DNA of 64,000 nucleotides from JAJDUF01 sp965238265. Lineage in GTDB: Bacteria > Chloroflexota > UBA11872 > UBA12225 > JAJDUF01. A program made the translations under genes and the position numbers. Shown piece by piece: positions 44,548 through 52,291 of the stretch (positions are counted from its first letter, which is position 1; each line of letters starts with the position of its first letter). Below the pieces are notes generated by a model, which was given only the letters and a program-made list of their open reading frames with translations, was not told the DNA's origin and searched no databases. The DNA lies in contig OZ250185.1 in NCBI GenBank assembly GCA_965238265.1, forward strand, positions 2,294,001 to 2,358,000, given 5' to 3'.

Positions 44548-45642
44548 TCAGCCCGAGCGGGCCGCTGGCAGCGCAAGGTCAAAGCGGCGGGCGACGGCGC
44601 CTAGCTCGTCCCATGTCCCCTCCGGCAGCGCAATCCCTTCCCGCTGACGTGCCTCCCGCGCCCGGAACTCGGGTTCGCCGGGGACCAGCACCTCCTCGAC
44701 GCCGGGCGCCGGCGGTGTCGCCTTAATCGCGCGGACGGTCCGCGACACAGTTTCGCGGTAGGTGTCCGCATCGCCAAAAGCGCCAGGATTGATGACCAGC
44801 AGGAAGATGCCTCCGGTGCGATCACGCCCGCCTTCCGGGGGCGGCTGGGGCGCAGTACCATTGGACGAGGGATTCTCCTCGCCGATGGCCGCCAGCCCAC
44901 CGAGCAACGCCGTCGCCAGCGAGAGGCCGGAGCCTTTGTGCGCCGCTATGGGCTTGAGCATGCCCCCGCGGCTGTAGAAGTCCTCGACATCAACGCTGGG
45001 GTTGCCCTCGCTGTCAACGATGACATCGGGTGGTAGCTCCTCCTGCTTCACCCGGTAGATCCGCAGCTTCCCTTCCGCCAGGACCGTCGTAGCGAAGTCA
45101 ATGAGCACCGGATCAGCCCCACTCGTCGGCACGCCAACCGAGAACGGGTTGGTGCCAAAGGCCGTCCCCGCCGCACCGAACGGCGCCGCCGGGCGCACCT
45201 TGGCGCCGGCCGTTCCGCCGAAGACCTGAGCCGCAAAGCCGCGCCGCGCCGCCGCCTCCGTATACTCGCCGACACGACCGATATGGTTGCCTTGCCGGAC
45301 CGTCACAAGACCAACCCCAAACTCCTCGGCCTTACGGATCGCGAGGTCGAGGGCCACCGACGTGGAGTACTGCCCAAAGCCCCGCTCGGCACTGAGCAAA
45401 GCCGTCGCCCCGTGCTCACGCAGGACCTGCGGTTGCGCCGCCGGACGGATCATCCCCTCATCAATGAACTGCACATATTGAGGAATACGCAGCACGCCAT
45501 GCGAGTCATGGCCCGAGAGATTGGCGCGTACCAAATGCCGCGCAACATGGTGCGCGATAGCGTCAGGAGTGCTGGCGCTGGCAAAGATCGCCTGCGCGAG
45601 GTGCTCCAGGTCAGCGGCGGCGACAATCCGATACCCGGCCAT
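44548..45642 (-). CDS. Malate/L-lactate dehydrogenase family (Ldh2) oxidoreductase
   Basis: A 364-residue NAD(P)-dependent oxidoreductase of the Ldh_2 fold. Visible motifs: VRANLSGHDSHGVLRIPQYV (with the catalytic His), VTVRQGNHIGRVGEYTEAAA, AFGTNPFSVGVP, DFATTVLAEGKLRI and AHKGSGLSLATALLGGLA. The family includes malate, sulfolactate, ureidoglycolate and 2,3-diketogulonate dehydrogenases. The substrate cannot be told here. A Pro/Gly/Arg-rich insert near residue 270 (QPPPEGGRDRT) is not typical and may be repeat-derived. It converges with the eIF-2B-like gene with an 18-base gap. Confidence 0.9.
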   Translation of the reverse strand: MAGYRIVAAADLEHLAQAIFASASTPDAIAHHVARHLVRANLSGHDSHGVLRIPQYVQFIDEGMIRPAAQPQVLREHGATALLSAERGFGQYSTSVALDLAIRKAEEFGVGLVTVRQGNHIGRVGEYTEAAARRGFAAQVFGGTAGAKVRPAAPFGAAGTAFGTNPFSVGVPTSGADPVLIDFATTVLAEGKLRIYRVKQEELPPDVIVDSEGNPSVDVEDFYSRGGMLKPIAAHKGSGLSLATALLGGLAAIGEENPSSNGTAPQPPPEGGRDRTGGIFLLVINPGAFGDADTYRETVSRTVRAIKATPPAPGVEEVLVPGEPEFRAREARQREGIALPEGTWDELGAVARRFDLALPAARSG

Positions 45643-45848
45643 GTGTCCTCCTCACTGGCACCGACATGGGCTACAGCACTACGGCGCCGAGCGTGCGTGG
45701 TGTCCCTTGCAAGCTGCTGCCGGCTCGCCAGGTGAGGCAAGCCCGCACGCTATGATACCGCTTGAGCAGTAGGCGGGTTGGGTCGCGCCTCACCCCCCGT
45801 CCCCCTGCGACCTCGACAGGCAGTGCAACCGGCTCGTAGAATCCTGAG

Positions 45849-46202
45849 ATGGGACAACGCCAGGCACATCGTCGCCTGTCGAGACTCGCCGGTATGGTCG
45901 GGGCAGTCATCGCCGCCCTTGGCCCCGTGTCTGCGAGCGCACACGGCGGCCTCACCGGCACAGCAGACCTCATCGTTGACTATGGACTGCTCGCCCTCGT
46001 CGGAATCTTGGTGATCGCTGGCGCTGCCGTGTCCTCGTGGCTGGCCGCGGGGTCACACAGCGAAGACGACGACGAGGATGAGGCCGGTGACTGGGAGCAC
46101 AGCGAGGCGGCAGCCACAGATGCGCCGGCGCTGCCGCCAGTCAATTCAACGCCCCCAACAGCGCCTACGGCAGCCAGCGATCACACCGCGCAATCCCGTT
46201 GA
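45849..46202 (+). CDS. Small membrane protein of unknown function
   Basis: A 117-residue protein from ATG 45849. It has an N-terminal signal-like helix ending at a possible cleavage site (GPVSASAHGG), a second helix LLALVGILVIAGAAVSSWL and an acidic then Pro/Thr-rich C-terminus. A His at the start of the mature part (AHGGL) is found in some metal-handling periplasmic proteins, but this is weak. I do not recognise the family. Its 3' end runs into a repeat. Confidence 0.55.
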   Translation: MGQRQAHRRLSRLAGMVGAVIAALGPVSASAHGGLTGTADLIVDYGLLALVGILVIAGAAVSSWLAAGSHSEDDDEDEAGDWEHSEAAATDAPALPPVNSTPPTAPTAASDHTAQSR

Positions 46203-46214
46203 GCCGGAGTTGAC

Positions 46215-46245
46215 ATCTCCCGGTCATTCCCGCTTTCGCGGGAAT
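46215..46245. repeat. Family A palindrome
   Basis: CCGGTCATTCCCGC...TTCGCGGGAATC at 46219-46243 is a copy of the same palindrome as at 24580 and 1226, directly after the small membrane protein gene and about 115 bases before the IclR gene. Confidence 0.75.
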
Positions 46246-46357
46246 CTGGGGCAGCAGACGGCGCACCCGCTGCGGATACCTTGACACTCAACGAGCCGCC
46301 GCAGTAGACTCTGCTCTGGTAGCTGCGATACGAAACGGTGTTGCTTCTTGCGCAACG

Positions 46358-47341
46358 ATGCGAGGGGGCCAGACAGTGCGACCGGAGACAGCGTCCGACG
46401 GAACCGCCGAGACCGAGCTTCGTCCTCGACGTAGCTCCTCCGGCAGTATCCAGTCCGTTGAACGGGCGATGCTCCTGCTCAAGGAATTCGGCCTCAGTGG
46501 CCCGGAGCTTGGCGTTACCGAGGCGAGCAAGCGGCTCGGTCTCCACAAGAGCACGGTATCGCGGCTGCTCGGTACGCTCGAACGTGGCGGTTTCGTAGAG
46601 CAGGTCTCCGAAACGCGGCGCTACCGGCTGGGTCTCCAGTTCGCCTCCTTAGCCGGCTTGGCGGTCACGCAGCTCGATCTCAGCGCTGCCGCGCGGCCCT
46701 ATCTCGTCAGCCTCGCCGCACAGTCCGAGGAGACGGCCACCCTTTCGGTGCTCGATGGGGACGAAGCCGTCAATATAGACCAGGTGCCTGGGCCGCATCC
46801 CGTCAAGGACCTCGGCTGGATCGGGCGCCGCTTGCCCCTCCATGCCTCCGCCGGTGGCAAACCGCTGCTGGCATCGTTCCCGGCAGAGCAGCTCGAACAC
46901 TGGTTGCAGCGACCACTCCAATCCTACACCGAGCAGACAGTGGTCTCCCCAGAGGAGTTGCGGCGCGAGCTACAGGAGATGCTCGATCACGGCTATGTCA
47001 TCGTCTCCGAGGAATACGAACCGGGCCTGACCGCTGTGGGTGCGCCGGTGTACGACTATCGCCAGGAGATCGTCGCCAGCATCACGGTTTCTGGACCAAC
47101 CTTCCGCCTGCAACCGGGGCACCTGGAAGCGGCGGCGCGGCTGACCAAGGACACTGCCGAACGTATCTCTGCCCGGTTGGGCCATACGCCGCGACAAGCG
47201 AGGGGCAACAAGCCCACCCGCTCACACCCGCGCGTACAGGCCCAGACCGCTCGGCAGTGGGACACCGGGCAGCAGACTATCCAATCCGTCGGCTCGACTG
47301 TCGCCGCAGCTAGTCCAGCAAATGGTGAGGCCCAAGACTGA
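46358..47341 (+). CDS. IclR-family transcription regulator
   Basis: A 327-residue regulator. The start may be ATG 46358 or, better served by GAGGGGGCC upstream, GTG 46376. Residues 25-85 form the IclR winged helix (SIQSVERAMLLLKEFG, VTEASKRLGLHKSTVSRLL, LERGGFVEQVSETRRYRLG). The ligand domain has ETATLSVLDGDEAVNIDQV, LHASAGGKPLLASFP, GYVIVSEEYEPGLTAVGAPV and ASITVSGPTFRLQ. The last 55 residues are an extra, low-complexity tail. IclR proteins bind small acids or aromatic ligands. The gene lies 76 bases before korA on the same strand, so it is a likely regulator of the 2-oxoacid oxidoreductase. Confidence 0.9.
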   Translation: MRGGQTVRPETASDGTAETELRPRRSSSGSIQSVERAMLLLKEFGLSGPELGVTEASKRLGLHKSTVSRLLGTLERGGFVEQVSETRRYRLGLQFASLAGLAVTQLDLSAAARPYLVSLAAQSEETATLSVLDGDEAVNIDQVPGPHPVKDLGWIGRRLPLHASAGGKPLLASFPAEQLEHWLQRPLQSYTEQTVVSPEELRRELQEMLDHGYVIVSEEYEPGLTAVGAPVYDYRQEIVASITVSGPTFRLQPGHLEAAARLTKDTAERISARLGHTPRQARGNKPTRSHPRVQAQTARQWDTGQQTIQSVGSTVAAASPANGEAQD

Positions 47342-47417
47342 ACACAAACCAGCGCGGGCTGCATCGCCGACTTGACGACCCTCATCGCGCCTTGTCATCG
47401 AGGAGGAGCCAAAGAAC

Positions 47418-49313
47418 ATGAGCGGGGCACAGACCGACGACGCCGGGGCTGTCCGACGAGACGATCTCGTCATTCGCTTCGCTGGCGAGGCCGGCGAAGG
47501 GATCAAAAGCCCGGGCGAACTCATCATCCAGGCTGCTGCCAGAGCCGGGTATCGCATCATTACCGATTTCTCGCCACCGGCGGAGATCAAGGGTGGCGTT
47601 TCGTTCTTCCAGATACGTCTCAGCACGCACGCGATCTATACCCGCGGCGACGCCCCCGATGTCCTGCTGGCCTTCAATCAAGAGGCCTACGATGCCTACA
47701 TCGCCGAGTTGCACGACGACGGCATGCTGATCTACGACCCCGACCGCGTGACCCTCGACCCGGACCAAGCGCGTGACCTCCAAACCCTCGCCTTCCCCAT
47801 GGGGAACATCGCAGCCAAAGAGCTGCGGATGCCCATTGTCAAGAACGTGGTCGCCGTCGGCGGTCTGGCGACGCTGTTCGGGCTGGAGACGGATCATCTC
47901 AAGCAGGTCATCCGCAAGCTGTGGCTGCGTAAAGGCGAGGCGGTCGTCGAGACGAACTATAAGGCGCTCGACGCCGGCATCGCTTACGTGAACGAGCAAG
48001 TCAACGGGGCGGCGCCCTTTGTGCTCGCGCCGGCCACCGAGACACAGAACACGATCCACGTCTCCGGGAACCAAGCCACGGGCCTCGGCGCGATTGCCGG
48101 TGGCGTGCAGTTCTTTGCCGGCTACCCGATCACCCCCGCCTCCGATGTGATGGAGTACCTGGCAGCGTGGCTGCCCCAGCAGGGCGGACACGTCGTCCAA
48201 GCCGAGGACGAGATTGCCGCGATCAATATGCTGCTGGGCGCTTCCTACGCCGGGGCGCGAGCGATGACCACGACGAGCGGCCCCGGACTCTCGCTGATGG
48301 TCGAGGCGCTCGGTCTGGCGACGATGGCCGAGCTACCCGCCGTCATTGTGGACGCGCAGCGCGTCGGGCCTTCGACCGGCATGCCCACCCGCCACGAGCA
48401 AGCCGACCTCAACCTCACCGCGCTCGGTGGACACGGTGAAGTGCCGCGCGTGGTGTTGGCGGCCACCTCGGTCGAGGATTGCTTCTGGCTGGCCATCGAG
48501 GCGTTCAATCTGAGCGAGAAGTACCAAATGCCCGTCATCCTGATGACCGATACCGTCGTGGCGGTACGCACGGAGGTCATCGAGCGCCCCGATCTGTCGC
48601 AAGTGGAGCTTGTCGAGCGAGAAACCTGGTCGGCCAACGGCGCCAACGGCCAAGCGACCGACCAGATTCCGCTGCCGGAGGAGCTAGACGACAGCGGCTA
48701 TCTCCCCTATAAGCTCACGGACTCCGGCGTGTCGCCCATGTCGCTACCGGGTACGCCGGGCGGGCAGTACGTGGCGATGGGCTTGGAGCACAATGAGAAA
48801 GGCCGCGGCCGCTGGGATCAGCAAACCCACATGCTGATGACGCAGAAGCGCTTCCGCAAGATGGAGCGTTCCGTCGCCGACGCCCCGGGGCCGGTGCGCT
48901 ACGGCGACCCGGCGGCAGACGTGGGCATCGTGACTTGGGGTTCGACTACCGGCACGGCCATCGAGGCGCTGGATCGGCTGGCCCGCGCCGGCGTCCAGGC
49001 TGACTTGCTGGTGCCGCGCATGGTCCACCCGCTACCGCACCCCCAGCTGGCAGACTTCATGGCCGAAAAACGGATCATCATCGTGCCGGAGGTGAACTAC
49101 AGCGGTCAGTTCGCCAACCTACTGCTCACCCAGTTTCCCCGCCACATCCATCGCGTCAACGTCTATCGTGGACAGCCCATGCGGGTGGATTTCCTTGTAG
49201 ACCGGATCAAAGACATCATCGCAGCGGCGCACAACGGCGCGGCCGAACCGGCTGTGCCGCCCACCGTAGGGGCGCCGCATGCTGCGCCCGAACAGGAGGT
49301 ACAGCGTGTCTAG
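47418..49313 (+). CDS. korA: 2-oxoacid:ferredoxin oxidoreductase, fused gamma-alpha subunit
   Basis: A 631-residue fusion starting at ATG 47418 behind AGGAGGAGCC. Residues 10-195 are the gamma domain (IRFAGEAGEGIKSPGELI, TDFSPPAEIKGGVSFFQIR), and residues 215-560 the alpha domain (AGYPITPASDVMEYL, AEDEIAAINMLLGASYAG, TTTSGPGLSLMVEALGL, RVGPSTGMPTRHEQADL). The C-terminal part (MVHPLPHPQLADFMAE) is the transketolase-C-like region. Together with korB it makes a TPP enzyme that converts 2-oxoglutarate, or another 2-oxoacid, and CoA to acyl-CoA and CO2 while reducing ferredoxin. The YPITPASD and GPSTGMPTR signatures favour 2-oxoglutarate-type KorA, but pyruvate or branched-chain oxoacids remain possible. 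Its stop overlaps the korB start. Confidence 0.92.
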   Translation: MSGAQTDDAGAVRRDDLVIRFAGEAGEGIKSPGELIIQAAARAGYRIITDFSPPAEIKGGVSFFQIRLSTHAIYTRGDAPDVLLAFNQEAYDAYIAELHDDGMLIYDPDRVTLDPDQARDLQTLAFPMGNIAAKELRMPIVKNVVAVGGLATLFGLETDHLKQVIRKLWLRKGEAVVETNYKALDAGIAYVNEQVNGAAPFVLAPATETQNTIHVSGNQATGLGAIAGGVQFFAGYPITPASDVMEYLAAWLPQQGGHVVQAEDEIAAINMLLGASYAGARAMTTTSGPGLSLMVEALGLATMAELPAVIVDAQRVGPSTGMPTRHEQADLNLTALGGHGEVPRVVLAATSVEDCFWLAIEAFNLSEKYQMPVILMTDTVVAVRTEVIERPDLSQVELVERETWSANGANGQATDQIPLPEELDDSGYLPYKLTDSGVSPMSLPGTPGGQYVAMGLEHNEKGRGRWDQQTHMLMTQKRFRKMERSVADAPGPVRYGDPAADVGIVTWGSTTGTAIEALDRLARAGVQADLLVPRMVHPLPHPQLADFMAEKRIIIVPEVNYSGQFANLLLTQFPRHIHRVNVYRGQPMRVDFLVDRIKDIIAAAHNGAAEPAVPPTVGAPHAAPEQEVQRV

Positions 49314-50178
49314 TCGGACAATCACGCGCCGTCGGCCGCAACGCAGCCCGGATATCTACAAGAGCGACGAGAAGCCTACGTGGTGTCCCGGCTGCGGCGA
49401 TTTCGGCGTGCTCAACTCCGTGTACCGAGCACTCCGCACCCAGGGCATTCCGCCGCACCAGGTCGTGTGCGTCTCGGGGATCGGCTGCTCCAGCCGCATC
49501 CCGTATTTCATCAACGCCTACGGCTTTCACGGCATCCACGGTCGCACCATGCCCATTGCCACCGGGATACGGCTGGCTCGACCCGACCTGAAGACACTCG
49601 TGTTCGGCGGCGACGGCGACGCCTTTGCCATCGGCGCCGGGCATTTTGTCCATGCGATGCGGCGCAACGTTGATCTGTGCTACGTCGTGATGGACAATGC
49701 GACGTATGGCCTCACCAAGGGGCAGACCTCGCCCACCAGCGGCACCGGATTCGTCACGCTTTCGACCCCACATGGCAATCCGGAGCAGGCGCTGAACCCG
49801 ATGCTGCTCGCGCTGGCCTCCGGCGCGACCTTTGTCGCTCGTGGCTTCTCCGCCGAGCCGCAGAAGCTCGCCGACTTGATCGTCGCGGGGATGAATCACA
49901 AAGGCTTCGCCTTCATCGATGTCTATAGCCCCTGCGTGGTGTTCAACAAGGTCAACACGTTCAAGTTCTACAAGGAACAGGTTGGTAACTTGCCTAAGGA
50001 CCACGATCCGTCCAGCTTGCCGGCCGCCATGCAGCTCGCCATCAGCGAAGACCCGCTCTATCTCGGCGTACTCCACCAGCGCGAGGCAACCACCTTCGAA
50101 GACCACATGAATGCCGACGCACCGAGCCAACCCAAGCGCCACGAGCTGTTGGAGCGGCTGTTCGACCGCTACAGTTGA
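49306..50178 (+). CDS. korB: 2-oxoacid:ferredoxin oxidoreductase, beta subunit
   Basis: A 290-residue TPP-binding beta subunit. I choose GTG 49306, because AGGAGGT stands ideally upstream; an upstream ATG at 49279 lies in korA. The cluster-binding CPGCGDFGVL near residue 27, then VSGIGCSSRIPYFINAYGFH and the TPP/Mg motif GGDGDAFAIGAGHFVHAM ... DNATYGLTKGQTSPTS are all present; C-terminal NKVNTFKFYKEQV closes the fold. It pairs with the fused KorA. Ferredoxin would accept the electrons; the ferredoxin at 24.0 kb is one candidate. The downstream AroD-like gene starts only about 23 bases away. Confidence 0.95.
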   Translation: MSSRTITRRRPQRSPDIYKSDEKPTWCPGCGDFGVLNSVYRALRTQGIPPHQVVCVSGIGCSSRIPYFINAYGFHGIHGRTMPIATGIRLARPDLKTLVFGGDGDAFAIGAGHFVHAMRRNVDLCYVVMDNATYGLTKGQTSPTSGTGFVTLSTPHGNPEQALNPMLLALASGATFVARGFSAEPQKLADLIVAGMNHKGFAFIDVYSPCVVFNKVNTFKFYKEQVGNLPKDHDPSSLPAAMQLAISEDPLYLGVLHQREATTFEDHMNADAPSQPKRHELLERLFDRYS

Positions 50179-50200
50179 GCCACCGGGCACACCGGGCACG

Positions 50201-51292
50201 ATGAGCAAGCAACGCATGTGCCGCGCCAGGGCTGCACATTCCACTGGACATCGGCGGTGCAGCCCTGGCGACGGCATAGGCGTGTCTCTCGGCGTGCGTA
50301 CCACGGATGAAGCGCTCGCCGCCCTCGCGGAAGTCGCCGCCGTGGCCGACATTGCCGAGTTGCGTCTCGACTTCATGGCAGAATACGATCTCGCGCGTCT
50401 GCTCGCCGCACGACCCTGCCCGGTCATCGTGACCAACCGCCCGGCGCGGGAGGGCGGGCGCTTCACCGGCTCGGAAGCCGACCGACTGCGCCCGCTGCGC
50501 GCGGCCATTGACTTGGGAGCCGACTACGTGGACATCGAGCACGACTCCATGTCGCTGCTCCCGGCGCAGCGCGGGACGACACAGATTATCGTCTCCTTCC
50601 ATGACTTCACTGCGACACCGCCGACGCTGTCGCGCATCGCGGCCAGGCTCCAGGCGCAGGGCGCCGATGTGGTCAAGGTGGTGGGCATGGCCCGGCACCC
50701 GACGGACAATCGGTACGTGTTCGAGACGCTAGGGCAGGCAAACCTCCCCACTATCGCCATCGGCATGGGCCTCGCCGGCCTGCCGAGCCGCGTCATGGCC
50801 CTACGCTACGAGCAGTGCTTCCTGACCTACGCCACACTCGGCACGTCGGGCGAGCAGGTCGCGCCAGGACAGTTGCGCGTTGACACAATGCACGCGGTCT
50901 ACCAAGCGTCGGCAATCGGGCCGGAGACACTGGCAATCGGCATCGTGGCGCCGACACTCCCAGCGGACGAGGAGCTGGCGCGGCTCAATCGAGCGCTGCG
51001 GCAACGGGGACGCGATGCCGTAGCGGTGCCCTTCGTGCTACCGGAGACCGGCGATGTGACCGCGCTGGTCCGCGCCTACACTGATCGGCGCTACGGCATC
51101 GGCGCATGGATCGTGCGCCCGCCGCACCAGCAAGCCTTGGGCCAGCCCGGTGTGCTGGACCGGCTGCAAGACAAGGCCGCCGCGCACGGCGCAGTGGACC
51201 TCGTCGTCCGCGAGTCTGACGGCCTCTACGGCCTGTGGGTTGGCAGCCCCACCACCGCGGTCGTGGCCCTCGACCTCACCACCAGCAGCTAG
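50201..51292 (+). CDS. aroD: Type I 3-dehydroquinate dehydratase with decayed shikimate-dehydrogenase-like tail
   Basis: A 363-residue protein from ATG 50201; GTG 50282 would remove 27 residues that overlap an inverted repeat and match nothing. Residues 30-255 are a type I (AroD) barrel: IAELRLDFMAEYD, PVIVTNRPAREGGRF, DYVDIEHDSM, the catalytic His in IVSFHDFTATPP and the Schiff-base Lys in ADVVKVVGMARH, GLPSRVMAL and GQLRVDTMHAVY at the end. Residues 268-363 resemble the N-terminal domain of shikimate dehydrogenase (PETLAIGIVAPTLP..., VAVPFVLPETGD, GAWIVRPPHQQAL, AAAHGAVDLVVRESDGLYG), but the Lys and Asp that catalyse that reaction are not in place and the NADP domain is missing. It is a fusion remnant of the AroD-AroE type. 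Confidence 0.8.
   Translation: MSKQRMCRARAAHSTGHRRCSPGDGIGVSLGVRTTDEALAALAEVAAVADIAELRLDFMAEYDLARLLAARPCPVIVTNRPAREGGRFTGSEADRLRPLRAAIDLGADYVDIEHDSMSLLPAQRGTTQIIVSFHDFTATPPTLSRIAARLQAQGADVVKVVGMARHPTDNRYVFETLGQANLPTIAIGMGLAGLPSRVMALRYEQCFLTYATLGTSGEQVAPGQLRVDTMHAVYQASAIGPETLAIGIVAPTLPADEELARLNRALRQRGRDAVAVPFVLPETGDVTALVRAYTDRRYGIGAWIVRPPHQQALGQPGVLDRLQDKAAAHGAVDLVVRESDGLYGLWVGSPTTAVVALDLTTSS
50224..50270. promoter_or_regulatory. 14-bp perfect inverted repeat at the start of aroD
   Basis: CGCCAGGGCTGCAC (50224-50237) and GTGCAGCCCTGGCG (50257-50270) pair around a 19-base loop. It lies after korB and before or inside the aroD 5' end. No T run follows, so it is more likely an mRNA structure that affects translation of aroD or a transcription pause than a simple terminator. 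Confidence 0.55.
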
Positions 51293-51321
51293 TGGCCTGC
51301 GGCTGTAGGGGCGCGATTCAC

Positions 51322-51440
51322 CGCGCCTGTCCCCCTGCGAAGCGGGGGGGCCATAGGGGGGCCGGTATCCCACCCTCACAGGAGTAGGTTTTTTGTGTCG
51401 GGGCGGATTGGACCTAACCCCCGCCCCCTTCCCTGAATGG
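51322..51440. repeat. Family B repeat and truncated family C repeat
   Basis: GTCCCCCTGCGAAGCGGGGG then CCATAGGGGGGCC (51328-51362) is family B. CCTAACCCCCGCCCCCTTCC followed by CTGAATGG (51411-51438) is a family C arm that runs into the vapC pseudogene and supplies its last codons. Confidence 0.75.
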
Positions 51441-51865
51441 AAGAACGATCAAAGAGCGCTCGCTTGCATTTTTGACAATCTGAAGTGGGATTCGATTATC
51501 AAGTGTTACTAAGCGAGAACCATGACTTACAGCAAGTGCTAGAAGATAAGCATCTGTAATCTGATTGTGCCCTAATAAGTATGCGCTATCTATTAGATCA
51601 TCATTCATAATGCTGATGCTATCACCGATAAACGAGTGATACTTGCTAGAAGTCGCTTCACGCAGCTTCTCCACTGCATCAGTAATATGAAGTGGTTTTG
51701 GATACTTCGGTGCAGAGAGAATTCGTATACAGCCATTTGCGTCAGTGGACAAGACAACCATCCCTTCCTAACATGCGTAGTAAACCAATTCGCCACTATC
51801 TCATGAGCATTATGGTCCTTGTCAAGCAATGCAACCAGAACATTGACATCAAGTAATGACCGCAC
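51414..51865 (-). pseudogene. VapC-type PIN-domain toxin, broken by a one-base frameshift
   Basis: From ATG 51865 one frame gives MRSLLDVNVLVALLDKDH (the first PIN-domain Asp) and continues to GWLSCPLTQ. Another frame then takes over with NGCIRILSAPKYP, ITDAYLLALAVSHGSRLVTLD and ends LIVLPFREGGGG. The join is at a run of three A on the coding strand (51735-51737 on the plus strand); four A would give a single frame reading CPLTQNGCIRILS, the expected PIN text. The last residues FREGGGG and the stop are encoded by a family C repeat. The composition is AT-rich, unlike its surroundings, which suggests transfer. Confidence 0.7.
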
Positions 51866-51868
51866 CCA

Positions 51869-52102
51869 TCAAATTCCTAGCTCATCGCGCAGCTTATTGA
51901 CTAATGCATTTGTAACTTTCACACCTCGTTTCGGCATTGGGCTAAAGCCGTAGGATTCCAATGAGTGCTGTGGTTGGCATTCATCAGTTTCTGCCGGCAC
52001 AACATGTGTAGCGTGTGGCGCCGCCTGATTGTCTTCTCTGGCACGCAAAGGGGCCTGGCGGCTGCCGAGGTCAAGATGCTGTACGTCTCCATTGTCTGGC
52101 AT
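51869..52102 (-). CDS. VapB-type antitoxin-like partner, atypical N-terminus
   Basis: A 77-residue frame from ATG 52102 with GGAGGGAGAGG upstream. The C-terminal half reads LESYGFSPMPKRGVKVTNAL then VNKLRDELGI, which is a common C-terminal motif of antitoxins paired with PIN toxins ('F.P...RG..VTNELVD.LREE'). The N-terminal half (MPDNGDVQHLDLGSRQAP) does not resemble the usual DNA-binding arm, so this part may have decayed or been rearranged. It is three bases upstream of the broken vapC, the normal arrangement. It is likely that the pair is no longer a working toxin-antitoxin unit. Confidence 0.5.
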   Translation of the reverse strand: MPDNGDVQHLDLGSRQAPLRAREDNQAAPHATHVVPAETDECQPQHSLESYGFSPMPKRGVKVTNALVNKLRDELGI

Positions 52103-52291
52103 AGTACCTCTCCCTCCAACCTGGCAGACTACCAGCACTACAGCCGCCGCAGCGGCAACATCAGCCCAAGCCGCCGTATCCAGTATCAGTCTGTCAAGTC
52201 TGCGGCTATCTGTCTACATCGAGACCCTGATCTCTCCTCTTGGCACGCTCCTCAAGAAAGCTTTCCGAGAGGTGGCCGGGAAACGTGCCGC

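Noticed and set aside
50111..50200. An upstream start for the AroD-like gene
   Set aside because: It would lie inside korB and has no family resemblance; ATG 50201 or GTG 50282 fit better.
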